From positions 186,001 through 250,000 of the forward strand of contig JAZKJV010009328.1 of NCBI GenBank assembly GCA_037367405.1: DNA of 64,000 nucleotides. Reading direction: 5' to 3'. This DNA comes from Ottelia alismoides (Eukaryota > Streptophyta > Magnoliopsida > Alismatales > Hydrocharitaceae). The notes under the pieces are model-generated. The model was not told the origin of the DNA and did not search any database. It saw only the letters and a program-made list of their open reading frames with translations. The stretch's first letter is position 1; every line of letters starts with the position of its first letter. Position numbers and translations under genes: made by a program. Below are positions 11,801 to 24,500 of this stretch, in pieces.

Positions 11801-14800
11801 TGATGAATCCCCATTCATCACTCTTTATTCTTTTATTTTAGCTAAAAGTCTTGGCAAAACATCATGTATATAATTGTAAATACAATAAGTTATCAATAAG
11901 CATGTATTTGTTAAATACCAATAATTAGCATGTATTTGTGCAAAAATAAAAGAACAAAGAAGAAAAGAAAAAAGGAAAATATTTGGAATGAATATTGAGT
12001 GACCTGAACCCAAGAGAGAGCCCAACTTCGGCCTCATCGTCAAATTAAACAAGTAGAGAGAGACAGGGTCACTGTACCTTGTACATACTCCCTATATATA
12101 TTAATTTTATTTTCACAAAAATCAAAATAAATAAAATAAAATAAACTGCCTCTCTCTCTCTTTGTGTAAAATGCATGCAGATATGTATCATATCCATACT
12201 TATTTCACACTTGTAAATAACTCATAAAAATGAAATAAAAATTATTTTATGGTCCAAATTTTATGTTGTAAATAAATAAAATACAAAATTGGGGTATTCG
12301 TACAAAATAAGAAAATAAAAAAATAAAATATAAAAATACCTAGGTATTTTATACCTGTATATAATATAATATAATGTATATAGCATAATTTATTTTTTAT
12401 AAAAATAAATAAAAATCACTAAAAACTAGTTTGAAAAATAATAAAAAAAATTTCATTTTGGAAATATTTTAAAATAAAATCATTTTCTACTTTTTATTTA
12501 TTTTATAAATCTTTTCTATTTCCTATTTTCTGATTAGTCCAAGGTGGACTGTTGACCCCGATCAATTGTTCCCCCTGGACCACTCTTCTCTCGGATCCAA
12601 GTTTCGCCTAACTTTCCCAAATTTTTCTCGAATTGATTCGTTCACCGTTCCTTTCAATTTGAGGCTCCGATTACTGAGGAATAATCCAAGTCACACGCCC
12701 GATAATATCAGTAGGGATCCGTTCCTCGGATTGCGCACTTTAACTCCATACTTATCGGACCTCGCTGAGTATATAGTCTCCTTGAGCCGCAACTTCTCCC
12801 GCATCTCTGGCCGCCCCCTCGTCTCCGATGACCTCCTTCTCTTCGTCTGAGTGACAACTAGCGTTCGAGAGAATCACAGCGAGGATTTGAGCGTTGGAGC
12901 CTTAGGTCCAGCGTACACTTTGTCGTGCTCCGCCGCGAGGCGAGCTCGAGCCTCTGGAGATGTCGATCCATTGAGGCGAAGAACCCCGGAGGTCCCCAAC
13001 CTCCAGCACATATGAAATCATTCATCAGGTAGCTTAGTTTCCTTTCTTCTTTCTTTAGATTCGAGTTTTTCGCATTTGGTCGACCTTGGTAGTTTCGCCC
13101 TGTTCGCCGTGGTTGGGCCTTCCTAGCATCATTCCGATGACCCCATCATCTCCATCAGTCCTCCATCCACCTTCTATGCCCCTACGCCCCCCCCCCGATT
13201 CGCCCTGGAACAGGACTGAAGCTTTCCTCCGTCATCGCCTCGACGGAAGGCTATGCCCTACCTCATCCTTCACTCCATTTCACGCATTAACGGGTCAAAG
13301 CATTTTGTACTCGACCCTGTGGTTTGCCTGTGCAGGTTAGAACGTCGCAGAACCTCGTCTGGGCGTTCGAACACTGAAGCACATGAGCTCCAGGTCCTTC
13401 ACGTCGTCGGAGCTTTCCAGGAGCTCCCGGCCTCATCGTAGCATCTCAGCAGCTGCGGACCATCATCAGCTCTCTTTTCCCCGTCCTAGCAGTCACGGAG
13501 GACATCCCCGTTGCGTGTATCGACCGAACGAAGCTCGCCTGAGGCGAGTTCATCGGTGTTCTTTCAGGGAGCTTCTCCTCCATTGGATAGAGGCCTCCCC
13601 CCAGTTCTGATCGTGACCATCCATCTACTGGGAGCTCTCATCCGTCAGATCCATCTGAGGATCGATTCCCAGCCATCCATCGTTGAAACATTATCCATCG
13701 AGCCCAGCTGTCAGATCTTAAGTGGAGAGCTTTTGACCGTTGGATCATCCATAATAAGGGTAATTTGCACTTAGTTTTTTTACTTTCTGCATTTATCTCT
13801 TAGTCCTGTAAATATTGCATGTAGTTGTTTTATTTTAGACATTTTGCACTTAGTACCTTATGTTTCCAGAATTTTATTTTTAGTCCCTCTGTTTGAGTAG
13901 CATGTGGTCTGTCACGTGTCATTTGGGGTATTTGCATATTTTTACCTGAGCTTTATTGTTGTTACTGATTGCATTTTTATAAATAGGAATTGCACTTATA
14001 CCCCTGCTAGTTTGGTTCACGTGCAGACCTTGTGTGGCTCTGGGCTTTTTGCATATTCAGGCCTAAACTCTTTCCACGTGTTATTATTTGGTTGAATACT
14101 TTTCCATATTTGCATATTGGTCTCTATGTGTTGTACTTCTTTGATTGGTTGGAATAAATAGCAAATCTTACCCAAATTTTGTGAAACTTGGATACATGGC
14201 TCTTGCCATGGTGTAAAAATTCCTTTGAATTTTTGGGCTCGTTTTGTTTACATTTGATATTTTCAAAAATTCAAAAACCTAAAAATTCGCTTCTGTGCAG
14301 TTTCAACAATCAACTAAAAATATTAAAAACCCTCTAAAAAAATTATTGATTACTTGTTTTGTTGTCTTTTCACTTTTTTCCAATTTTCATTGCTTTTGGA
14401 TTTATAAAAATCCAAAAAATTGAAAACACTGAAAAATATAGAAAAATCATTAAAAATTCATAAAAATTCAAAAAAAATGTATTTCCAGTTTCTGTAGTCA
14501 GAGTTTTTTCTCTAGTTTACAATAAAATTTTTGTTTGAATTTTATAGGCGCTTTAGGTATTTTTAAAGTGCCTTTAGCTTCTGGCTGCACACTGTGTTGG
14601 ATTTTCGGCCTTGTTTCATTTTTATAAAATTCACTAAAATCAGAAAAATCCCAAAAACATAAGAATATTTTTAAAAACCATATATTTTTATTTGAATTTT
14701 CTGAGTGTTTTTTATGTACTTAATAATTGTTTAATTGAGACTTTGTGAGTGTGTTTACTTTTTTCCTATTGTTAAAAAACCCAAAAAAAATTTAAAAAAC

Positions 14801-15049
14801 ATAAAAACCACCAAAAATAGTTGTTTTTTATTTCCGACTACTTCGTAGGTTTACTATACCATGCTCCTTATGTTCGACCCTGGTAGCTATACCAGGTCAA
14901 ATAAATAGCTAGACCGCTATTTTGTGTTTTGCTTGCTTGATCTATATTGGTGATCTTGATTTTCTTGATTGACTTATCCTCGCGATTCAGGTCGCAATGA
15001 CCCTGATTATTTACACCTTAGCCCGATTGTGAGATTTTGAGGTCATCCA
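11801..15049 (+). repeat. Element B 5' LTR (Athila-like)
   Basis: It starts TGATGAATCCCCATTC, homologous to the LTR start at 10155. It ends in CCA, two bases before a tRNA-Asp-type primer site at 15052. The inferred length of about 3.25 kb is long for this group, so an internal insertion cannot be excluded. The second half contains several AT-rich runs. No gene was recognised; the ORFs at 12566-12850 and 13086-13774 show no domain. Confidence 0.55.
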
Positions 15050-15051
15050 GA

Positions 15052-15070
15052 AGGCGTCGTTGCCACGGAG
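15052..15070 (+). other. Primer-binding site of element B
   Basis: AGGCGTCGTTGCCACGGA resembles TGGCGCCGTTGCC, the tRNA-Asp-type site. It has the same two-base GA spacer after the LTR end as in element A. Confidence 0.55.
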
Positions 15071-16458
15071 CATGGCTTAGTAGTCATTTTCCCGTTCTTT
15101 TTCGGCTTTTATTTTTTGCTTGCATCTTCTATCATTTATTTCCATTCCATTTTATCATATTTTATAATAATTATGGTTTGACATATTTTTGTTTCTGATT
15201 TTCTTATGAGGGGCCCGACGATCGAGGGTGGCTTTCCTCGGAGAGCCGAAGCACCTGCGGGATTCGGAGGCGGCTTCGTTTCAGCATCGAGCCGCAGGAG
15301 GACGCAGGAGGACCGGAGCATGAGTGTAGGGAGCGTAGTTAGCTATAGTTTAGTTTTTATTTCCCCATATTAGTATTGTAATAATACAAGACAAACAGAC
15401 TTTGTGGACTTGGTAGTTATCTTGGGGTCTGTTTAGCCGAGCACCGGTGTGCTCGGGGGACCTCACTGCAGATTTTTGCCAAATTTGTTTTCACCGCTTT
15501 TACTTACTACTTATCTGATTTTCGAGGATTTAGCCTTAGCCTTAGGATTTTCTCTAATTGTGACGTAATTAGTTAAGGCCAAACCCTAATTATCTGCCTG
15601 TTCCTATAGATCGATAATTGGACTTAATTAATTAAATCACCAAGAAAAAGTCATATTAATTAGGCTCGAGTCCATGTGCCATGAGGAACCACATACAGCG
15701 TGTGCAGGATCCTTTGTGATGGACACCGAGTGGTTCCCAAGATCGGACACAGGACTTAGTTTAATTACCTGACTACGTGTAGAACTTGCTTCTTCTAAGG
15801 CTGTTTTCCTCGTGCATCATATATGTAGTTTACTTTCAGTCTTTATTTTATGCTCGGATCACCCTGCATGTAGAGAGCTGGAGTCAGGTACACATTTCTT
15901 ACTCTGCATGCATCATCGTATTTGATCGTGCATCGGCTTTTTCGTCTTCTCCCCCAGTTTTTGGACTTAAAATAACCTGAAGAACCGAAATATTCGTTAA
16001 GCGTGTTTGCTTGAAAAATATCTAAAAAACAAAAACTATAAAATGGGACTGCTAAACATACTTGACCCTAAAAGACACTTCACCGAAAAAATTGTCTTGG
16101 GAGAGTAATCCCCTCATTGCTTGTTTTGGATGAGCGAGAGAGTGACCCGCACATTAGGCTAGTGCCGTATCCGATTTCTTGACAAACTACCGGCCTTTTA
16201 TACAGGACAGTCCGTTGGGAGTATTGGATTCTTATCAGCTCGCTTAATCGCTCTGAAAGACTATCTTATCACCTAATAAAATTGACAAGATAAAAGACCG
16301 AACTTTTACGGCCATCAGCTCTGAGTGCGTAGGTGAATTGGGGGTTTGTTTTCTCATCTTGTGTGTTGTCCAGATTCCATCCACCTTCTTCTCCTCTATC
16401 TATCTATCTTTCACCCTACCACCCTCCCTTCATTTGTCTTCTCCCTGTCTATCCCTGA
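15071..16458 (+). other. 5' leader of element B
   Basis: Non-coding leader. Blocks at 16010-16070 (gggactgctaaac), 16095-16115 (cttgggagagtaatcc) and 16280-16350 (agaccgaacttttacggccatcag ... gggggtttgt) match the leader of element A in the same order. This ties B to A's lineage. Confidence 0.6.
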
Positions 16459-17984
16459 ATGATGGGTTGTCCTCCTTTTCTGCCGGCTCTTGCGGCTTCT
16501 CCATCTTATTCCCATCATTCTTGTCCACTCTCATCGGAGGTCGGACCTCCGACCGACTTTCCATTCTTTCCTTCTCTTTCCCATCATTCTTTTGAGCATG
16601 CTGTGCTAGACTCCTATGGAGATCAGACTGACCAGATGCGAGACCCGGGCTATTTCATTGCTGGGATACGAGTGAACTCCATAGGTTATCACAGAGAGTA
16701 GATGCGAGTTACAGATACCTCCTATGGCAGGATGATCGATGAACATACAAACCAGGAAGCTCAGTCAGCTTCTACATTCAGTCACTTCATTCTTGATTTG
16801 GAGTTTATTCAAAGACTGCCGGAATTTTCAGGGGAGGTACCTGAGGAACCATATCTCTATCTGTCTGAGTTTGAGGAGTTCTGTGTGACCTAGGTATATT
16901 CAGATATCACTTCTGAGCAGCTGATGTTGAAGACCTTCCCATTTTCACTTCAGGATAGAGCCATGAGATGGTACAGACGATTGGGAAGGAAGTTTGCTAT
17001 ATGGGGAGAGTTACGCTCAGAGTTTCTACAGAGATTTTATCCCCAACATAGAGCAGATATGATGCGGTCTTTCATTATGGATTTTTCAGTAGACCCCGGG
17101 AGCCATTACATGATTCGTGGCTGAGGTTTCTTGACCTCTTGAGGAGATTTCCAGATCATGGACTTTCACCGACCGACCTTATTGAGATCTCCATGACGGG
17201 GATGACTGCTGATCAGATAGCACTGGTGGTGACCTCGAGTGTTGGCTCAGGCCACAGTTCCGACATTGACTTACATGTTACCATCTCGAGAGCACTTTCA
17301 CAAACTCCATCTTCACGAGATACATTAGTCGGGACATCACACGAGGGTGATGTGGTACCAGTTGGGTGTGTTACACTTGATGAGGATTTACCTACTACAA
17401 ACCAGCTAGAGGACATGGGTTCTGCTGCAGTACAGATGAGAGATGACATGACTGCCACTGTAAATGTTCTGACCCAGAGATTGATCGAGTTCTCGTTGGT
17501 CTTCCAGCTAGAGTTCGAGTCAGTCCTGTACTTTCCAGTTGAGAAGTCTTGCATATCAGCTCTTATGATACTCCAGGAGATGGAGGAGCCCACGCTACTA
17601 CAGTCATCAGTCCATACATTTCAGTGTCCATTTCCAGACTACTCAGCTTCTACTCTACAGAGGTACTTCTCTGATTCAGATGGACATCCTGATTCAGCCC
17701 AGCAACCAGAGCTAGACGTGGGCCAATATTTTGAGATGCCCGATACATATTCTCCTGCATTTGAGCCTTTGGTACTCCAATTTGATGAGATAGATATATT
17801 TCATGAGGACCAGATGATAGCCAGCACTGCCACAACTCGAGGATCAGTTCAGCCACTTCGACAGCTTCCGTGTTGTGGACCAACACTGTTTCTTGTTTTC
17901 CAGATTGTCCAGAGGCAGACTTCAGCTAATGAGCATTTTGGTGCGATGAGTGGGTGCTTGACAGCAGCGCATATTCTCATCTAG
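16459..17984 (+). pseudogene. gag: Element B gag
   Basis: This is a diverged Gag of the same lineage as A. The first part is 16459-17124 in one frame with stops near 16700 and 16891. It has QRLPEFSGEVPEEPYLYLSE, then LKTFPFSLQDRAMRWYRRLG, then a W.ELR.EFLQRFYPQHRADMMR block. A frameshift near 17110 leads into the next frame (WLRFLDLLRRFPDHG), which then stays open to 17984 (281 codons from its first ATG at 17139). The C-terminal two thirds are acidic and serine-rich without a known domain. No protease, RT or integrase follows. Confidence 0.75.
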
Positions 17985-18586
17985 CCTCTGATCCTCGCTT
18001 TCTCACTAATGATTTTGCATTACTCCCTGAGGGTTATCTACGGGAGGATGCCCCATACGATGCGTACTCGGTTTCACTGTCGGAGAGTGTATCCGATCTG
18101 TCGGATCACGAAACCGAGTCTTCAGATATTTCTTATCTTTCTGAGTTTGAGTTATCTCACCTCGATGTCCCTCGCGAGGATGAGCCGATCTTTGAGATAT
18201 TCGATGATGTCGTTGATTTTTCCCCATTATGTCCATCGGATATCAGTTTTCCTAGTGACTCTCCTGATCTTGACTTTCAATACATTTTTGAGACGGCGAT
18301 TAACGTGGAGGACTCCATGACTGATCCTTCTTTCTCCACGTTTTATTTCTTCGGTTCCACCCTTCTATTCTATTCTGATCATGAGCCGATGAGTTCTTAT
18401 GCGCTACCGGAGACAGATTTCATTCTCTCATATCTTTACCTGGTAGCAGACACCCGCCTGATTTCTTATTTGGGTGTCATTGTTTACACTGTTGATATTG
18501 TTGTTGTTCTCATACCGAGACTACAACGACAGTACGACATTCGACTCACAGATGCCGTCCTGAACCTTGATACAACATTATCCTAG
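17954..18586 (+). CDS. Acidic ORF downstream of gag in element B
   Basis: This 210-codon ORF overlaps the end of the preceding frame by 31 bases. Its product is strongly acidic and rich in serine and aspartate (e.g. SVSLSESVSDLSDHETESSD). The C-terminal part is more hydrophobic. It occupies the place where A has an acidic linker after its protease, so it may be the continuation of one long Gag-linker frame broken by a single indel. I recognise no domain and infer no function. Whether it is translated is unknown. Confidence 0.4.
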   Translation: MLDSSAYSHLASDPRFLTNDFALLPEGYLREDAPYDAYSVSLSESVSDLSDHETESSDISYLSEFELSHLDVPREDEPIFEIFDDVVDFSPLCPSDISFPSDSPDLDFQYIFETAINVEDSMTDPSFSTFYFFGSTLLFYSDHEPMSSYALPETDFILSYLYLVADTRLISYLGVIVYTVDIVVVLIPRLQRQYDIRLTDAVLNLDTTLS

Positions 18587-18932
18587 CCTTTGTGCCCAGC
18601 TAGGGGCGTAAAACCTAGCGCTTGTTGAGAGGCACCTCAACATTGTCCACTTTGTATATACGTGTTTCGTCATTTGATCCTTGTCTCTTCTGTTTTGTTT
18701 TACACCTCAAGTCTCGCTTAGGATTATCTTTGTTATACTTAGGATATACTTTATCCTAAGTATAGGGGGGTGTAGACACTGAGTTGTTCATTCTCGTTCT
18801 ATTTCATTACTCCTGTTGTTGCCTATACTTAGGGAGCCTTCACCCTAAGCATAGGGGGAGTGATGTCGTTCCTTCTATCTTGTATATATTACTCTCAGTT
18901 TCCTCTATTTTCTATCTCGTGTCCCTCATCTG
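18587..18932 (+). repeat. Element B 3' UTR with two PPT-like hairpins
   Basis: Two hairpins of the type seen in element A: TATACTTAGGAT/ATCCTAAGTATA at 18735-18746/18754-18765 (perfect, loop 7), followed by a G run and TGTAGACAC; and CTATACTTAGGG/CCCTAAGCATAG at 18823-18834/18843-18854. The spacing of 88 bases and the intervening sequence resemble the first two units of A. The element is then cut by element C at 18933, and its 3' LTR is not in the window. Confidence 0.75.
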
Positions 18933-21567
18933 TGTTGGAAATGCGAGCCCACGGCGAGCCATTATGCAATAAATGTTATTGCAATTCACTCCTTAATCTG
19001 AAATGAAGAATACATAATTTGCATAATATGTCCCTTAGTACAATTAGGGTTATGTACCATGGCCATCTTGATGATCATACAGTTGTTGATTCAACTATTG
19101 AATCATAGAGGCTGGTGCTTGGATGAATATCTAAAGAGTTAGATTGAGGACTCATCAAGCACCGTCAAATGATTGTTAAGAGATGATCTCCAGCCCGAGT
19201 AGGAGATGGCAATCCTTATCTCTGAAGGTTGATATCTGACCGACCTCTTGATGCAGGTCCTCTGCATAGGAATAGAGATTCGGAGGTGTCAGATTAGTTA
19301 GGTCAAAGAGTTGACTTAACGAGATCGAGATAACCAAAGTCCTATATCGTATGCTGTCATGATATAGGCACGCATCCTCTGACCGGAGACAGATGTGTTG
19401 CTATATGTCTAAGTATGTACATTTGGCAGACCAATAGGTTGATGACCTAATCAAGGTCTATACACCGGCGCGCTGGTGTGCATATAAGGGCATATGAGTA
19501 ATACGATCTCTCAAAGGGATCATACATGTTCAGTTACTGAACCGGAAGACATGAGCTCACTCATGAGATATTGGGAAGAATCAAATTCCGTACGCACGGT
19601 CGTCTCGCTTTGGAAGCTTGACTGAATTTGTAGGTTTGATATATACTTTTGGAAAGTATATGATCAAGACCTAGGTATGAAATACGCTTTTGGAAAGTAT
19701 ATGATTGATACCAACTCCCAATGATCGAATGAGAAACTTAATGATAAAACCATGAAGTAGACAGTATAAAGTTGATCCAATACTTCGGGTTTAGTCTGAG
19801 TCTTCCAGTATGCAGGATGTACAGGTATTGGGAATACCTGAGGGTGATGTGATCATAAACGATTGTATAACCATGACGCTTCCATTCCTAGGGAGTGATG
19901 AAACGGGTCTGGATTTTAGTGACTCCTCTCAGTAGAGAAGTAATCTGATCTTAGTCCAAATGTTGGACATTATCTGAATGTGATTCAGATACAATAAGAA
20001 GATTAGATTTGCGGTCTTCATTTAATCAAGCATCTATGAGAGGCCCGCGATCTGGATTTGAGATATGATCTCAATATCCAAGTCACTATACGTGGAACAA
20101 TACAATCGCCCTGTCCTTATCTCCAAGTATCTGCGGAGAAAGCGCATTATCCTTGAAAGAGTTCATGGATAATTCTATTGTTGATATATGTATCCAAGCA
20201 TTGAGAAAACAGATAATTAAATAAGATTTAATTATCATGAATAATATGAATTTGATTCATATTATAAAGAGAGTTATCTAAGATAATTAAATGTGATTTA
20301 ATTATCAAAGATGTAAATAATGTGAATGTGATTCATATTATTTGGATACAAGAGAATAGAGATCTAAGGTGATTAAATATGATTTAATTATCATGGATAT
20401 GAATAATGTGGATAGCAATATTCATATTAATCAAATATATTATAAATGTGATTTATAATATATAAGAGAGAGATGTTTGTAATTTACATTTGTTAATTGA
20501 ATGTTAATGTGAATTGGATTCACATTGGACATTAAATTGAAAATGTAATTTACATTTTATTTTGGGTTGTGAATGTGATTCACAAATTTCCAATGGCATG
20601 ATTGCAATGTTCACAAAATAAATTAGATTTATTTTTGTGAAATAATTTGCAACAAAAGTTGTTGCAAATATTGGAGAGAATCATGAGATAATGTAATCTC
20701 ATGTAATAGGAAAAAGGAAGCTCCCTTCCTAATGAGGAGAGGGGACGGCCACAATTCCCATGAGGAATTGGTGGCCATCCACCCTCCTTATGGAAGGAGG
20801 CTTGCTTCCTTTCCTATCTCTCCAATGGAGATTGATTTGATATAAATCAAATTATATTTAATATATATTTGATTTTATTAAATTAATTGTTGTTGTGTTT
20901 TTATCAACAAATCATGACCATTGAAAGAAACACAAATTAATGTGGACCATTGGATTTGTGTTGACACATGGATTGAGATCCATGGATCCCAAAACCCTAT
21001 AAAAGGAGAGGCACCCCATTGCTCTTCTTAGCATATAAGTGAGACAACAAGTCTCTCTCTCTCTTTCTTTCTCTTTCTCTCCCTCTCATGGCCGTCCACC
21101 ATGGATGCCCTAGAGAGGCTCTCCATCGCCGCGGCATCGTCGTTATGCTGCCCGATGTTTTGCTCGTGGAACTCCGTCTACTTCGACGTGCCTTGCTCGT
21201 GAAGAAGACGTCGGATCTCGTGTGTCGAGATCAGGAGATCTACCGCTTGGATCATCAACATGGATTGCGAGAAGCACGCGGTTCATCCCCGCGCTCGCAA
21301 GCGTCTCCTCCGTCGGATCGGACTTGAGACAGGAGGTCTCTTCGTTTAGAGACTCGATTGCAACCACGCTTCAAGAGGTAAACCTAATACTTGTTTGTGG
21401 TTTAGACGAAATGATCCGAGAAGTGTTCTTGGATCATGTGGTTTCGTCACATGAAAAATTTTAATTTCCGCTGCATAGAACAACTAGTACGACTAGTCGT
21501 TCTTCGTCGTATTCGATGCGACGCTCACACTTCCGTGATGCGCTTGAGGATCTAACCATATCCTTCA
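18933..21567 (+). repeat. 5' LTR of element C
   Basis: Begins TGTTGGAAATGCGAGCC and ends TATCCTTCA. A TATA box lies at 20998-21006. The short ORF at 21088-21327 lies in the transcribed part and recurs in the 3' LTR, but shows no domain. Confidence 0.88.
20998..21006 (+). promoter_or_regulatory. TATA box of element C LTR
   Basis: TATAAAAGG in the context aaccctataaaaggagagg. The matching site in the 3' LTR is TATATAAGG at 28907-28915. Confidence 0.6.
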
Positions 21568-21569
21568 AG

Positions 21570-21582
21570 TGGTATCAAAGCC
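21570..21582 (+). other. Primer-binding site of element C (initiator tRNA-Met)
   Basis: TGGTATCAAAGCC, two bases after the LTR end, is the usual copia primer site with one change from TGGTATCAGAGC. Confidence 0.85.
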
Positions 21583-24500
21583 TTAGGTCGGTGGTTTTGG
21601 ATACGATCCATAAACCGAGGATGACTTGGGTTCATTAGGGTTTGCGAAAGTTTTCTTGCATTTCATTTTCGCATCTCTGTTTTGATATTATTTTCGGCAC
21701 TGTTTAAATTGTTTAAACACGAAAATAATATTTGGATTTTATTCCCCATTAAATAAGGAAACAGTAGGATCTGAGTTTGCGTGATTTCGATTCCGTTTGC
21801 TCTAGATATGCTCATTTTAGTGAACATGTATCCACTGTTTCGGGGACTGCGGATCATGACGTAATTAAGATGTTAATTGCGGATTTGAAACGCCTTGAAA
21901 TGCATGCAAATCACTTGGGTTCTGTTGTAAATCAAGTTAGCAAATTTTAGAAATTTACTTTGCTTAATTTGGATTTAAATTGATTGAGATATGGTATTTT
22001 TAGTAAGTGAGGGTCACTGCTGAAAATACTTTCCTAATCAAGAACCTAGTGATTGTCATTTAATTAATTAGTGAAATTAAATTGTTTAATTTCCTGGAAT
22101 AATTATGCATAAATATTTGCGAAATATTTAATGATAATTATGTCCTTAAATGACTTTGCCCTAACCAACAAATGATTAGATGTGATCTAGATCAAGATTG
22201 GTTACATGATCTACATGATCAACATTCCAACAAACATGTTGCTTGAATAGGACTTGGGATTTGTTTAGCAGATCTCATTATAATGTTAATCAAAATTGTT
22301 TTGATTATTACTATATGGTATAATTTCGGTTGAAGAACCGATGATCATCTCAAGTACAAAATGATCTATTTTGCATTATCCTTTCCCGAGGTGGATATGG
22401 TGTCTAGTCGGAGAGCATTGGGGTTGCGGGTTGCAACGTATGTGGTCCGTCCCACTCTCGTCGGTACTGGCCATGACAGCGGGCAGGGTTAGTATAATGC
22501 TTAAGAAATCATGATGTATTTCTAATTATTAAAATTCGAAATAATACGTATTTGAGATAATACCATAATTCAAGTAACAATTAAAAAATTGTTTGTTGGA
22601 TATTAATTGGATCATTAATTTAATATGATTAGATTAATTGGAATCCAATTAAAATTATGACACTCTATTATAAATAGATGTGTTATTTCCCTTGGAAGAA
22701 TTAATCATAATGAATATGATTCATAATGATTAATTTGAATTTGAATATGATATGGAGGATCACATAAGTGACATCCATGGTCTCCCGTCAAGGCGAAGGG
22801 TTCCGTCGCCAGATATTGTATGTAGGAGACGCCTGTCCGAAGTGACAGCTCCTGCATACGATCCATTTGGATCGGGCTCTTCGCTTCTCGAAAGAGTAAG
22901 GACGTATGCGTAGTGACCCCAATATCGGGTCCTCATATTATTGGGGCGATATTGGATTGCGCATAGCGAGTTGTATTCCTGTTGACGGTTGGTTCAATTA
23001 ATGACGGGTCAACATTGCCTTAGGGGTGGTGGGCCCGGGTGTTAAAGACCGAATTGGGAGATGCAAGTTGGACTTGCAAGGCGGAATGTGTTCCCGCTTC
23101 TTTTTATCCGAGTTGTAGGTTCTCATATTATTGGGATGCAACAAAGATAAGGAAGGAGATCCCAGATCTTGTTGAGATATAATGGTAAGTATATCTCTTA
23201 CATTGAAAGTGATTAAGGGAATGAACTTTCAGTGTTGACAAGACAAGACAACTTTGATGTAAAAATCCTAAATCAAAGTAAAATATATATATATTTATTT
23301 ATATATTTATGCAAATTTCTTATTTCAGATAATCCTTCATTAAAACCCACTCAATGATATACTCAATAATAACCAGTAAAATATCATGGATTGGACTCAT
23401 GATCCAGATATTGTACTTGCAATTGGACACATAATGTATGTGGTTGCAATGTGCAAGTTTCCTCATAATATTGAGGAATGACAATTAAATAGATAATAGG
23501 ACTACAACCCTAGGGTTTGTATGTCTCTATAGTCTTGATCTCTCATCGGATGTACTTTGGAAGTGACATGTCGATGATGATCGCAATTGTCAAATAATCC
23601 TTATAAAATTAATGAAGATATTCTGGCATACATATGTGCTCTTGACATTTAACATGAATGAGATGGTTCACTGCATCATGCAGAATGGTGGTTCTATAAG
23701 AGAGGATGTATTCAAATTGTTTGAGTACCTACCTGAACCTATGTTTTAAGAGTGTCAATGGATGTAGATGATGAGTGTCATCATTCTACTATCTATACTC
23801 TGGTCATTCATGAAACTTCATAATATTCATATTGTATGAATTTAATGAAGCATGTATAAATGTTGAAATGTTCTTACATAAGAGATCCTTAGTCTTAAGC
23901 AATGGTTGCTTATAGATAAAGGGAGCGCAGTGGAAGCATGGGTTGGACCCGAGTAAGAAGTATGGTCAAAGAGTTGACTGTACATCTATGACTTCCATAT
24001 GTCATCCGAAGAGTTGGATGAATGCCAATACTGCAATAAGTTGATGTGTTGATAGTATGACTATCAAGTCTATTTAGAATCCTTAGAGAAGGACTCAGAT
24101 GGAGCATCAGATTAATCTACATAAATCATTGATATTGACTTGCTTAATAAATAAGATAAAGTCAAATAATTGTATCTCAATCTTCTGATGACATTTGCAA
24201 TAGGTTGCATATGTTTTAGAAGACTGGAAAATTGATCTTAAAGGTTTGATAGACTTGTTAATTTCAGTGGGAGAGCCCTTAGTCTTAGAGAATGTCTCTA
24301 TGACCTACACATTAGAATACACTCGTTGTTTGTTTCTAAATGTTGGAAATAAACATGAATTCTGGAATGGACCTATCATAAGGAGTTATGATGGAGATAT
24401 TTCAGAAAGTAATCTAAAATCTAGTGGACTCCACTAAATTAGAAAATTAATGAATGGTTCATTAACATTTCTAAATACTGAAATTAAAACTTAAGATCAA

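Noticed and set aside
12566..13774. Chain of ORFs in the LTR of element B as a host gene
   Set aside because: No recognisable domain, no consistent frame, and the region lies between LTR start and primer site.
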